64,000 bases of DNA from Dugong dugon (taxonomy: Eukaryota; Chordata; Mammalia; Sirenia; Dugongidae), in NCBI GenBank assembly GCA_030035585.1, contig CM057463.1, positions 141,082,736 to 141,146,735 on the forward strand, given 5' to 3'. A program made the position numbers and the translations under genes. The first letter of the stretch is position 1. Each line of letters starts with the position of its first letter. This document shows, piece after piece, positions 20,459-32,767 of the stretch. The notes beneath the pieces are model-generated. The model saw only the letters and a program-made list of their open reading frames with translations. It made no database searches and was not told the DNA's origin.

Positions 20459-23400
20459 TTGAAGGAGAACCTTGTATTTTCCTATGTCTTTCATGTGGTG
20501 AATGGGGAACTTAGAATTGCTGCTAACAAAGTTTCTACTCAGCACAACTACGGTTTTGCCTTCTTCGCGTTCCAGAATGGGAGAAACGCGGTTTCCTTCT
20601 CCTTTAGCGGTACCGTCTGTAAAGCCCTAATCTCAGCTTCGCAGCACAGAATGCCTCCCGGATTGATGGAAAGTCTGAACGGCTTCAACTACTTGAAAGG
20701 GAGAAAAGTCATACGCTTTATTCAGGTAGACAATGCACAGGCAACTTTCTTAGGCATGTAACCCAGAGGGACTTTCCAACACAGAAAGTGAATCGTGCTC
20801 CGTTCCTCCCCAGACTGAGAGCAACAAGCTCTTGCTTTCTCTTTCAGGCAGGGAAGAAGCTACAGGCTCCTGTAAAGCATACAAGCTTTAGTCAGCAAAA
20901 CTGAACCTCTTCTGCTGTCCTCTAGCTGAAGGCAGACAATCTGCCTGTTTGGCTTTGAAAGCCAGTAATACCTTCATTCCCTGGTATGCGAAATTCCCTT
21001 GGAAATCCAGGGGATTCAAATACTTGCTAGGCCTGCACTCTCCAGCCTTCTCCCACTCAGGGAACATTGGAGAAAGCAGCTTGTGCTGGGCAGACTCTTT
21101 CTTGTAACAAAACTGAAAACTTAAGTAGATTCAGTTAAGCAGCTTGAAGGAGAAGGCTGTCTTTTGCTTTCTCTTTCATATGGTGAATAGGAAACTAAAA
21201 CTCACTGCTAACAAATGTTTTACTCAGGAGAAGTACGGTTTTGCCTCGTTAGCCTTCCAGAATGGGAGAAACGCGGTTTCTCTTCTCCTTTAGCGATACC
21301 GTGTGTAAAGCCCTATTCTCAGCTTCGCAGCACAGAATGCCTCGAGGAATGCTGGAAAGTCTGAACGGCTTCAACTACTTGAAAGGGAGAAAAGTCATAC
21401 GCTTTATCCACGTAGACAATGCACAGGCAACTTTCTTAGGCATGTAACACAGAGGGACTTTCCAACACAGAAAGTGAATCGTGCTCCGTTCCTCCCCAGA
21501 CTGAGAGCAACAAGCTCTTGCTTTCTCTTTCAGGCAGGGAAGAAGCTACATGCTCGTGTTAGGCACACAAGCTATAGTCAGCAAATCTGAACCTCTTCTA
21601 TTGTCCTCTAGCTGAAGGCACACAATCTACCTGTCTGGCTTTGAAAGCCAACAGTACCATCATTCCCTGGCATGCAAACTTCCCTTAGAAACCCAGGGGA
21701 TACAAATACTTGCTGGGCCTGCACCGTCCAGCCTTCTCCCACTCAGAGAACATTGGCGAAAGCAGCTTTGCTGGGCGGACTCTTTCCTCTAAGAAAACTG
21801 AAAACTTAAGTAGATTCAGTTAAGCAGCTTGAAGGAGAACGCTGTATTTTCCTATGTCTTTAATGTGGTGAATGGGGAACTTACAATTGCTGCTAACAAA
21901 GTTTCTACTCAGCACAACTACGGTTTTGCCTCCTTCGCGTTCCAGAATGGGATAAACGCGGTTTCTCTTCTCCTTTAGCGATACCGTGTGTAAAGCCCTA
22001 TTCTCAGCTTCGCAGCACAGAATGCCTCGAGGAATGCATGCTGGAAAGTCTGAACGGCTTCAACTACTTGAAAGGGAGAAAAGTCATACGCTTTATCCAG
22101 GTAGACAATGCACAGGCAACTTTCTTAGGCATGTAACACAGAGGGACTTTCCAACACAGAAAGTGAATCGTGCTCCGTTCCTCCCCAGACTGAGAGCAAC
22201 AAGCTCTTGCTTTCTCTTTCAGGCAGGGAAGAAGCTACAGGCTCCTGTAAAGCATACAAGCTTTAGTCAGCAAAACTGAACCTCTTCTGCTGTCCTCTAG
22301 CTGAAGGCAGACAATCTGCCTGTTTGGCTTTGAAAGCCAGTAATACCTTCATTCCCTGGTATGCGAAATTCCCTTGGAAATCCAGGGGATTCAAATACTT
22401 GCTAGGCCTGCACTCTCCAGCCTTCTCCCACTCAGGGAACATTGGAGAAAGCAGCTTGTGCTGGGCAGACTCTTTCTTGTAACAAAACTGAAAACTTAAG
22501 TAGATTCAGTTAAGCAGCTTGAAGGAGAAGGCTGTCTTTTGCTTTCTCTTTCATATGGTGAATAGGAAACTAAAACTCACTGCTAACAAATGTTTTACTC
22601 AGGAGAAGTACGGTTTTGCCTCGTTAGCCTTCCAGAATGGGAGAAACGCGGTTTCTCTTCTCCTTTAGCGATACCGTGTGTAAAGCCCTATTCTCAGCTT
22701 CGCAGCACAGAATGCCTCGAGGAATGCATGCTGGAAAGTCTGAACGGCTTCAACTACTTGAAAGGGAGAAAAGTCATACGCTTTATCCAGGTAGACAATG
22801 CACAGGCAACTTTCTTAGGCATGTAACACAGAGGGACTTTCCAACACAGAAAGTGAATCGTGCTCCGTTCCTCCCCAGACTGAGAGCAACAAGCTCTTGC
22901 TTTCTCTTTCAGGCAGGGAAGAAGCTACATGCTCGTGTTAGGCACACAAGCTATAGTCAGCAAATCTGAACCTCTTCTATTGTCCTCTAGCTGAAGGCAC
23001 ACAATCTACCTGTCTGGCTTTGAAAGCCAACAGTACCATCATTCCCTGGCATGCAAACTTCCCTTAGAAACCCAGGGGATACAAATACTTGCTGGGCCTG
23101 CACCGTCCAGCCTTCTCCCACTCAGAGAACATTGGCGAAAGCAGCTTTGCTGGGCGGACTCTTTCCTCTAAGAAAACTGAAAACTTAAGTAGATTCAGTT
23201 AAGCAGCTTGAAGGAGAACGCTGTATTTTCCTATGTCTTTAATGTGGTGAATGGGGAACTTACAATTGCTGCTAACAAAGTTTCTACTCAGCACAACTAC
23301 GGTTTTGCCTCCTTCGCGTTCCAGAATGGGATAAACGCGGTTTCTCTTCTCCTTTAGCGATACCGTGTGTAAAGCCCTATTCTCAGCTTCGCAGCACAGA

Positions 23401-23885
23401 ATGCCTCGAGGAATGCATGCTGGAAAGTCTGAACGGCTTCAACTACTTGAAAGGGAGAAAAGTCATACGCTTTATCCAGGTAGACAATGCACAGGCAACT
23501 TTCTTAGGCATGTAACACAGAGGGACTTTCCAACACAGAAAGTGAATCGTGCTCCGTTCCTCCCCAGACTGAGAGCAACAAGCTCTTGCTTTCTCTTTCA
23601 GGCAGGGAAGAAGCTACATGCTCGTGTTAGGCACACAAGCTTTAGTCAGCAAATCGGAACCTCTTCTATTGTCCTCTAGCTGTCTACCTGTCTGGCTTTG
23701 AAAGCCAACAGTACCATCATTCCCTGGCATGCAAACTTCCCTTAGAAACCCAGGGGATACAAATACTTGCTGGGCCTGCACCGTCCAGCCTTCTCCCACT
23801 CAGAGAACATTGGCGAAAGCAGCTTTGCTGGGCGGACTCTTTCCTCTAAGAAAACTGAAAACTTAAGTAGATTCAGTTAAGCAGC
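20459..23885 (+). repeat. Five-monomer HOR unit A-B-C/A-B-C (3,427 bp)
   Basis: A 20459-21143, B 21144-21828 (685 bp), C/A hybrid 21829-22518 (690 bp), B 22519-23207 (689 bp, 'atccaggtag'), C2 23208-23885 with B-like tail. The hybrid replaces a C and the following A, removing one monomer from two units. It is the only C/A hybrid in the window. Confidence 0.94.
21829..22518 (+). repeat. C/A hybrid monomer (690 bp)
   Basis: C2 head ('tttaatgtgg', 'gggataaac', 'ttatccagg' with C at 22097), then A tail from 'acaggctcctg' (G at 22240). It is followed by a B head, as after any A tail. Confidence 0.93.
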
Positions 23886-25937
23886 TTGAAGGAGAACCTT
23901 GTATTTTCCTATGTCTTTCATGTGGTGAATGGGGAACTTAGAATTGCTGCTAACAAAGTTTCTACTCAGCACAACTACGGTTTTGCCTTCTTCGCGTTCC
24001 AGAATGGGAGAAACGCGGTTTCCTTCTCCTTTAGCGGTACCGTCTGTAAAGCCCTAATCTCAGCTTCGCAGCACAGAATGCCTCCCGGATTGATGGAAAG
24101 TCTGAACGGCTTCAACTACTTGAAAGGGAGAAAAGTCATACGCTTTATTCAGGTAGACAATGCACAGGCAACTTTCTTAGGCATGTAACCCAGAGGGACT
24201 TTCCAACACAGAAAGTGAATCGTGCTCCGTTCCTCCCCAGACTGAGAGCAACAAGCTCTTGCTTTCTCTTTCAGGCAGGGAAGAAGCTACAGGCTCCTGT
24301 AAAGCATACAAGCTTTAGTCAGCAAAACTGAACCTCTTCTGCTGTCCTCTAGCTGAAGGCAGACAATCTGCCTGTTTGGCTTTGAAAGCCAGTAATACCT
24401 TCATTCCCTGGTATGCGAAATTCCCTTGGAAATCCAGGGGATTCAAATACTTGCTAGGCCTGCACTCTCCAGCCTTCTCCCACTCAGGGAACATTGGAGA
24501 AAGCAGCTTGTGCTGGGCAGACTCTTTCTTGTAACAAAACTGAAAACTTAAGTAGATTCAGTTAAGCAGCTTGAAGGAGAAGGCTGTCTTTTGCTTTCTC
24601 TTTCATATGGTGAATAGGAAACTAAAACTCACTGCTAACAAATGTTTTACTCAGGAGAAGTACGGTTTTGCCTCGTTAGCCTTCCAGAATGGGAGAAACG
24701 CGGTTTCTCTTCTCCTTTAGCGATACCGTGTGTAAAGCCCTATTCTCAGCTTCGCAGCACAGAATGCCTCGAGGAATGCATGCTGGAAAGTCTGAACGGC
24801 TTCAACTACTTGAAAGGGAGAAAAGTCATACGCTTTATCCAGGTAGACAATGCACAGGCAACTTTCTTAGGCATGTAACACAGAGGGACTTTCCAACACA
24901 GAAAGTGAATCGTGCTCCGTTCCTCCCCAGACTGAGAGCAACAAGCTCTTGCTTTCTCTTTCAGGCAGGGAAGAAGCTACATGCTCGTGTTAGGCACACA
25001 AGCTATAGTCAGCAAATCTGAACCTCTTCTATTGTCCTCTAGCTGAAGGCACACAATCTACCTGTCTGGCTTTGAAAGCCAACAGTACCATCATTCCCTG
25101 GCATGCAAACTTCCCTTAGAAACCCAGGGGATACAAATACTTGCTGGGCCTGCACCGTCCAGCCTTCTCCCACTCAGAGAACATTGGCGAAAGCAGCTTT
25201 GCTGGGCGGACTCTTTCCTCTAAGAAAACTGAAAACTTAAGTAGATTCAGTTAAGCAGCTTGAAGGAGAACGATGTGTTTTCCTATGTCTTTCATGTGGT
25301 GAATGGGGAACTTACAATTGCTGCTAACAAAATTTCTACTCAGCACAACTACGGTTTTGCCTCCTTCGCGTTTCAGAATGGGATAAACGCGGTTTCTCTT
25401 CTCCTTTAGCGATACCGTGTGTAAAGCCCTATTCTCAGCTTCGCAGCACAGAATGCCTCGAGGAATGCATGCTGTAAAGTCTGAACGGCTTCAACTACTT
25501 GAAAGGGAGAAAAGTCATACGCTTTATCCAGGTAGGCAATGCACAGGCAACTTTCTTAGGCATGTAACACAGAGGGACTTTCCAACACAGAAAGTGAATC
25601 GTGCTCCGTTCCTCCCCAGACTGAGAGCAACAAGCTCTTGCTTTCTCTTTCAGGCAGGGAAGAAGCTACATGCTCGTGTTAGGCACACAAGCTTTAGTCA
25701 GCAAATCGGAACCTCTTCTATTGTCCTCTAGCTGTCTACCTGTCTGGCTTTGAAAGCCAACAGTACCTTCATTCACTGGTACGCAAACTTCCCTTAGAAA
25801 CCCAGAGGTTACAAATACTTGCTGGGCCTGCACTCTCCAGCCTTCTCCCACTCAGAGAACATTGGCGAAAGCAGCTTTGCTGGGCGGACTCTTTCCTCTA
25901 AGAAAACTGAAAACTTAAGTAGATTCAGTTAAGCAGC
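23886..25937 (+). repeat. HOR unit, canonical A-B-C, 2,052 bp
   Basis: A 23886-24570, B 24571-25259 (689 bp, 'atccaggtag'), C1 25260-25937 with V tail. The C has a private 'gctgtaaagtc' and the 'ggtaggcaatg' variant otherwise seen in C3 copies from 26.6 kb on. Confidence 0.95.
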
Positions 25938-26621
25938 TTGAAGGAGAACCTTGTATTTTCCTATGTCTTTCATGTGGTGAATGGGGAACTTAGAATTGCT
26001 GCTAACAAAGTTTCTACTCAGCACAACTACGGTTTTGCCTTCTTCGCGTTCCAGAATGGGAGAAACGCGGTTTCCTTCTCCTTTAGCGGTACCGTCTGTA
26101 AAGCCCTAATCTCAGCTTCGCAGCACAGAATGCCTCCCGGATTGATGAAAAGTCTGAACGGCTTCAACTACTTGAAAGGGAGAAAAGTCATACGCTTTAT
26201 TCAGGTAGACAATGCACAGGCAACTTTCTTAGGCATGTAACCCAGAGGGACTTTCCAACACAGAAAGTGAATCGTGCTCCGTTCCTCCCCAGACTGAGAG
26301 CAACAAGCTCTTGCTTTCTCTTTCAGGCAGGGAAGAAGCTACATGCTCGTGTTAGGCACACAAGCTATAGTCAGCAAATCTGAACCTCTTCTATTGTCCT
26401 CTAGCTGAAGGCACACAATCTACCTGTCTGGCTTTGAAAGCCAACAGTACCATCATTCCCTGGCATGCAAACTTCCCTTAGAAACCCAGGGGATACAAAT
26501 ACTTGCTGGGCCTGCACCGTCCAGCCTTCTCCCACTCAGAGAACATTGGCGAAAGCAGCTTTGCTGGGCGGACTCTTTCCTCTAAGAAAACTGAAAACTT
26601 AAGTAGATTCAGTTAAGCAGC
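25938..26621 (+). repeat. A/B hybrid monomer (684 bp)
   Basis: Same structure as 5430-6113; the switch from A to B lies between 26201 and 26344. A following B/A hybrid at 27985 restores the local monomer count. Confidence 0.93.
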
Positions 26622-27299
26622 TTGAAGGAGAACGCTGTATTTTCTTATGTCTTTCATGTGGTGAATGGGGAACTTACAATTGCTGCTAACAAAATTTCTA
26701 CTCAGCACAACTACGGTTTTGCCTCCTTCGCGTTCCAGAATGGGATAAACGCGGTTTCTCTTCTCCTTTAGCGATACCGTGTGTAAAGCCCTATTCTCAG
26801 CTTCGCAGCACAGAATGCCTCGAGGAATGCATGCTGGAAAGTCTGAACGGCTTCAACTACTTGAAAGGGAGAAAAGTCATACGCTTTATCCAGGTAGGCA
26901 ATGCACAGGCAACTTTCTTAGGCATGTAACACAGAGGGACTTTCCAACACAGAAAGTGAATCGTGCTCCGTTCCTCCCCAGACTGAGAGCAACAAGCTCT
27001 TGCTTTCTCTTTCAGGCAGGGAAGAAGCTACATGCTCGTGTTAGGCACACAAGCTTTAGTCAGCAAATCGGAACCTCTTCTATTGTCCTCTAGCTGTCTA
27101 CCTGTCTGGCTTTGAAAGCCAACAGTACCATCATTCCCTGACATGCAAACTTCCCTTAGAAACCCAGAGGTTACAAATACTTGCTGGGCCTGCACTCTCC
27201 AGCCTTCTCCCACTCAGAGAACATTGGCGAAAGCAGCTTTGCTGGGCGGACTCTTTCCTCTAAGAAAACTGAAAACTTAAGTAGATTCAGTTAAGCAGC
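25938..27299 (+). repeat. HOR unit: A/B hybrid then C (1,362 bp)
   Basis: A/B hybrid 25938-26621 (684 bp, private A at 26148) and C3 26622-27299 with rare 'tttcttatg' (T at 26645), 'ggtaggcaatg' and 'ccctgacatgc' (A at 27141). The two rare bases recur 31,448 bp away at 58093 and 58589. The C tail mixes the B-like and V forms. Confidence 0.94.
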
Positions 27300-30037
27300 T
27301 TGAAGGAGAACCTTGTATTTTCCTATGTCTTTCATGTGGTGAATGGGGAACTTAGAATTGCTGCTAACAAAGTTTCTACTCAGCACAACTACGGTTTTGC
27401 CTTCTTCGCGTTCCAGAATGGGAGAAACGCGGTTTCCTTCTCCTTTAGCGGTACCGTCTGTAAAGCCCTAATCTCAGCTTCGCAGCACAGAATGCCTCCC
27501 GGATTGATGGAAAGTCTGAACGGCTTCAACTACTTGAAAGGGAGAAAAGTCATACGCTTTATTCAGGTAGACAATGCACAGGCAACTTTCTTAGGCATGT
27601 AACCCAGAGGGACTTTCCAACACAGAAAGTGAATCGTGCTCCGTTCCTCCCCAGACTGAGAGCAACAAGCGCTTGCTTTCTCTTTCAGGCAGGGAAGAAG
27701 CTACAGGCTCCTGTAAAGCATACAAGCTTTAGTCAGCAAAACTGAACCTCTTCTGCTGTCCTCTAGCTGAAGGCAGACAATCTGCCTGTTTGGCTTTGAA
27801 AGCCAGTAATACCTTCATTCCCTGGTATGCGAAATTCCCTTGGAAATCCAGGGGATTCAAATACTTGCTAGGCCTGCACTCTCCAGCCTTCTCCCACTCA
27901 GGGAACATTGGAGAAAGCAGCTTGTGCTGGGCAGACTCTTTCTTGTAACAAAACTGAAAACTTAAGTAGATTCAGTTAAGCAGCTTGAAGGAGAAGGCTG
28001 TCTTTTGCTTTCTCTTTCATATGGTGAATAGGAAACTAAAACTCACTGCTAACAAATGTTTTACTCAGGAGAAGTACGGTTTTGCCTCGTTAGCCTTCCA
28101 GAATGGGATAAACGCGGTTTCTCTTCTCCTTTAGCGATACCGTGTGTAAAGCCCTATTCTCAGCTTCGCAGCACAGAATGCCTCGAGGAATGCATGCTGG
28201 AAAGTCTAAACGGCTTCAACTACTTGAAAGGGAGAAAAGTCATACGCTTTATCCAGGTAGACAATGCAGAGGCAACTTTCTTAGGCATGTAACACAGAGG
28301 GACTTTCCAACACAGAAAGTGAATCGTGCTCCGTTCCTCCCCAGACTGAGAGCAACAAGCTCTTGCTTTCTCTTTCAGGCAGGGAAGAAGCTACAGGCTC
28401 CTGTAAAGCATACAAGCTTTAGTCAGCAAAACTGAACCTCTTCTGCTGTCCTCTAGCTGAAGGCAGACAATCTGCCTGTTTGGCTTTGAAAGCCAGTAAT
28501 ACCTTCATTCCCTGGTATGCGAAATTCCCTTGGAAATCCAGGGGATTCAAATACTTGCTAGGCCTGCACTCTCCAGCCTTCTCCCACTCAGGGAACATTG
28601 GAGAAAGCAGCTTGTGCTGGGCAGACTCTTTCTTGTAACAAAACTGAAAACTTAAGTAGATTCAGTTAAGCAGCTTGAAGGAGAAGGCTGTCTTTTGCTT
28701 TCTCTTTCATATGGTGAATAGGAAACTAAAACTCACTGCTAACAAATGTTTTACTCAGGAGAAGTACGGTTTTGCCTCGTTAGCCTTCCAGAATGGGAGA
28801 AACGCGGTTTCTCTTCTCCTTTAGCGATACCGTGTGTAAAGCCCTATTCTCAGCTTCGCAGCACAGAATGCCTCGAGGAATGCTGGAAAGTCTGAACGGC
28901 TTCAACTACTTGAAAGGGAGAAAAGTCATACGCTTTATCCACGTAGACAATGCACAGGCAACTTTCTTAGGCATGTAACACAGAGGGACTTTCCAACACA
29001 GAAAGTGAATCGTGCTCCGTTCCTCCCCAGACTGAGAGCAACAAGCTCTTGCTTTCTCTTTCAGGCAGGGAAGAAGCTACATGCTCGTGTTAGGCACACA
29101 AGCTATAGTCAGCAAATCTGAACCTCTTCTATTGTCCTCTAGCTGAAGGCACACAATCTACCTGTCTGGCTTTGAAAGCCAACAGTACCATCATTCCCTG
29201 GCATGCAAACTTCCCTTAGAAACCCAGGGGATACAAATACTTGCTGGGCCTGCACCGTCCAGCCTTCTCCCACTCAGAGAACATTGGCGAAAGCAGCTTT
29301 GCTGGGCGGACTCTTTCCTCTAAGAAAACTGAAAACTTAAGTAGATTCAGTTAAGCAGCTTGAAGGAGAACGCTGTATTTTCCTATGTCTTTAATGTGGT
29401 GAATGGGGAACTTACAATTGCTGCTAACAAAGTTTCTACTCAGCACAACTACGGTTTTGCCTCCTTCGCGTTCCAGAATGGGATAAACGCGGTTTCTCTT
29501 CTCCTTTAGCGATACCGTGTGTAAAGCCCTATTCTCAGCTTCGCAGCACAGAATGCCTCGAGGAATGCATGCTGGAAAGTCTGAACGGCTTCAACTACTT
29601 GAAAGGGAGAAAAGTCATACGCTTTATCCAGGTAGACAATGCACAGGCAACTTTCTTAGGCATGTAACACAGAGGGACTTTCCAACACAGAAAGTGAATC
29701 GTGCTCCGTTCCTCCCCAGACTGAGAGCAACAAGCTCTTGCTTTCTCTTTCAGGCAGGGAAGAAGCTACATGCTCGTGTTAGGCACACAAGCTTTAGTCA
29801 GCAAATCGGAACCTCTTCTATTGTCCTCTAGCTGTCTACCTGTCTGGCTTTGAAAGCCAACAGTACCATCATTCCCTGGCATGCAAACTTCCCTTAGAAA
29901 CCCAGGGGATACAAATACTTGCTGGGCCTGCACCGTCCAGCCTTCTCCCACTCAGAGAACATTGGCGAAAGCAGCTTTGCTGGGCGGACTCTTTCCTCTA
30001 AGAAAACTGAAAACTTAAGTAGATTCAGTTAAGCAGC
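27300..30037 (+). repeat. Four-monomer HOR unit A-B/A-B-C (2,738 bp), copy 1 of 4
   Basis: A 27300-27984 with 'aagcgcttg' (G at 27671), B/A hybrid 27985-28674 (690 bp), B 28675-29359 (685 bp), C2 29360-30037. The same four-monomer arrangement with the same rare bases recurs at 32768, 50544 and 58748, so it amplified as a block. Confidence 0.95.
27985..28674 (+). repeat. B-C-A mosaic monomer (690 bp)
   Basis: B head through 'ctcgttagccttcc', then C-specific 'gggataaac' (T at 28109) and 'ttatccagg' (C at 28253), then A tail from G at 28396. It carries two private bases relative to ordinary monomers, 'gtctaaacgg' and 'aatgcagagg', shared with the hybrids at 33453, 51229 and 59433. The 690 bp length matches the C/A hybrid at 21829, so it may derive from a C/A-type hybrid that acquired a B head. 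Confidence 0.9.
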
Positions 30038-32767
30038 TTGAAGGAGAACCTTGTATTTTCCTATGTCTTTCATGTGGTGAATGGGGAACTTAGAATTGCT
30101 GCTAACAAAGTTTCTACTCAGCACAACTACGGTTTTGCCTTCTTCGCGTTCCAGAATGGGAGAAACGCGGTTTCCTTCTCCTTTAGCGGTACCGTCTGTA
30201 AAGCCCTAATCTCAGCTTCGCAGCACAGAATGCCTCCCGGATTGATGGAAAGTCTGAACGGCTTCAACTACTTGAAAGGGAGAAAAGTCATACGCTTTAT
30301 TCAGGTAGACAATGCACAGGCAACTTTCTTAGGCATGTAACCCAGAGGGACTTTCCAACACAGAAAGTGAATCGTGCTCCGTTCCTCCCCAGACTGAGAG
30401 CAACAAGCTCTTGCTTTCTCTTTCAGGCAGGGAAGAAGCTACAGGCTCCTGTAAAGCATACAAGCTTTAGTCAGCAAAACTGAACCTCTTCTGCTGTCCT
30501 CTAGCTGAAGGCAGACAATCTGCCTGTTTGGCTTTGAAAGCCAGTAATACCTTCATTCCCTGGTATGCGAAATTCCCTTGGAAATCCAGGGGATTCAAAT
30601 ACTTGCTAGGCCTGCACTCTCCAGCCTTCTCCCACTCAGGGAACATTGGAGAAAGCAGCTTGTGCTGGGCAGACTCTTTCTTGTAACAAAACTGAAAACT
30701 TAAGTAGATTCAGTTAAGCAGCTTGAAGGAGAAGGCTGTCTTTTGCTTTCTCTTTCATATGGTGAATAGGAAACTAAAACTCACTGCTAACAAATGTTTT
30801 ACTCAGGAGAAGTACGGTTTTGCCTCGTTAGCCTTCCAGAATGGGAGAAACGCGGTTTCTCTTCTCCTTTAGCGATACCGTGTGTAAAGCCCTATTCTCA
30901 GCTTCGCAGCACAGAATGCCTCGAGGAATGCATGCTGGAAAGTCTGAACGGCTTCAACTACTTGAAAGGGAGAAAAGTCATACGCTTTATCCACGTAGAC
31001 AATGCACAGGCAACTTTCTTAGGCATGTAACCCAGAGGGACTTTCCAACACAGAAAGTGAATCGTGCTCCGTTCCTCCCCAGACTGAGAGCAACAAGCTC
31101 TTGCTTTCTCTTTCAGGCAGGGAAGAAGCTACATGCTCGTGTTAGGCACACAAGCTATAGTCAGCAAATCTGAACCTCTTCTATTGTCCTCTAGCTGAAG
31201 GCACACAATCTACCTGTCTGGCTTTGAAAGCCAACAGTACCATCATTCCCTGGCATGCAAACTTCCCTTAGAAACCCAGGGGATACAAATACTTGCTGGG
31301 CCTGCACCGTCCAGCCTTCTCCCACTCAGAGAACATTGGCGAAAGCAGCTTTGCTGGGCGGACTCTTTCCTCTAAGAAAACTGAAAACTTAAGTAGATTC
31401 AGTTAAGCAGCTTGAAGGAGAACGATGTGTTTTCCTATGTCTTTCATGTGGTGAATGGGGAACTTACAATTGCTGCTAACAAAATTTCTACTCAGCACAA
31501 CTACGGTTTTGCCTCCTTCGCGTTTCAGAATGGGATAAACGCGGTTTCTCTTCTCCTTTAGCGATACCGTGTGTAAAGCCCTATTCTCAGCTTCGCAGCA
31601 CAGAATGCCTCGAGGAATGCATGCTGGAAAGTCTGAACGGCTTCAACTACTTGAAAGGGAGAAAAGTCATACGCTTTATCCAGGTAGACAATGCACAGGC
31701 AACTTTCTTAGGCATGTAACACAGAGGGACTTTCCAACACAGAAAGTGAATCGTGCTCCGTTCCTCCCCAGACTGAGAGCAACAAGCTCTTGCTTTCTCT
31801 TTCAGGCAGGGAAGAAGCTACATGCTCGTGTTAGGCACACAAGCTTTAGTCAGCAAATCGGAACCTCTTCTATTGTCCTCTAGCTGTCTACCTGTCTGGC
31901 TTTGAAAGCCAACAGTACCATCATTCCCTGGCATGCAAACTTCCCTTAGAAACCCAGGGGATACAAATACTTGCTGGGCCTGCACCGTCCAGCCTTCTCC
32001 CACTCAGAGAACATTGGAGAAAGCAGCTTTGCTGGGCGGACTCTTTCCTCTAAGAAAACTGAAAACTTAAGTAGATTCAGTTAAGCAGCTTGAAGGAGAA
32101 CGCTGTATTTTCCTATGTCTTTCATGTGGTGAATGGGGAACTTACAATTGCTGCTAACAAAATTTCTACTCAGCACAACTACGGTTTTGCCTCCTTCGCG
32201 TTCCAGAATGGGATAAACGCGGTTTCTCTTCTCCTTTAGCGATACCGTGTGTAAAGCCCTATTCTCAGCTTCGCAGCACAGAATGCCTCGAGGAATGCAT
32301 GCTGGAAAGTCTGAACGGCTTCAACTACTTGAAAGGGAGAAAAGTCATACGCTTTATCCAGGTAGGCAATGCACAGGCAACTTTCTTAGGCATGTAACAC
32401 AGAGGGACTTTCCAACACAGAAAGTGAATCGTGCTCCGTTCCTCCCCAGACTGAGAGCAACAAGCTCTTGCTTTCTCTTTCAGGCAGGGAAGAAGCTACA
32501 TGCTCGTGTTAGGCACACAAGCTTTAGTCAGCAAATCGGAACCTCTTCTATTGTCCTCTAGCTGTCTACCTGTCTGGCTTTGAAAGCCAACAGTACCTTC
32601 ATTCACTGGTACGCAAACTTCCCTTAGAAACCCAGAGGTTACAAATACTTGCTGGGCCTGCACTCTCCAGCCTTCTCCCACTCAGAGAACATTGGCGAAA
32701 GCAGCTTTGCTGGGCGGACTCTTTCCTCTAAGAAAACTGAAAACTTAAGTAGATTCAGTTAAGCAGC
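30038..32767 (+). repeat. Four-monomer HOR unit A-B-C-C (2,730 bp)
   Basis: A 30038-30722, B 30723-31411 (689 bp), C1 31412-32089, C3 32090-32767 with V tail. This is the only place where a C head follows a C monomer. The first C has the 11 bp deletion but then a fully B-like tail including 'attggagaaag', so it can be read as a C/B hybrid with exchange in 31887-32102; a C head would then follow normally. Confidence 0.93.
31412..32089 (+). repeat. C monomer with possible B tail (C/B distal hybrid)
   Basis: It has the C1 head and C-specific 11 bp deletion, then 'catcattccctggcatgc', 'caccgtcc' and 'attggagaaag', a combination typical of several B tails, and is followed by a C head. It is the reciprocal of the event proposed at 4741-5429. 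Confidence 0.7.
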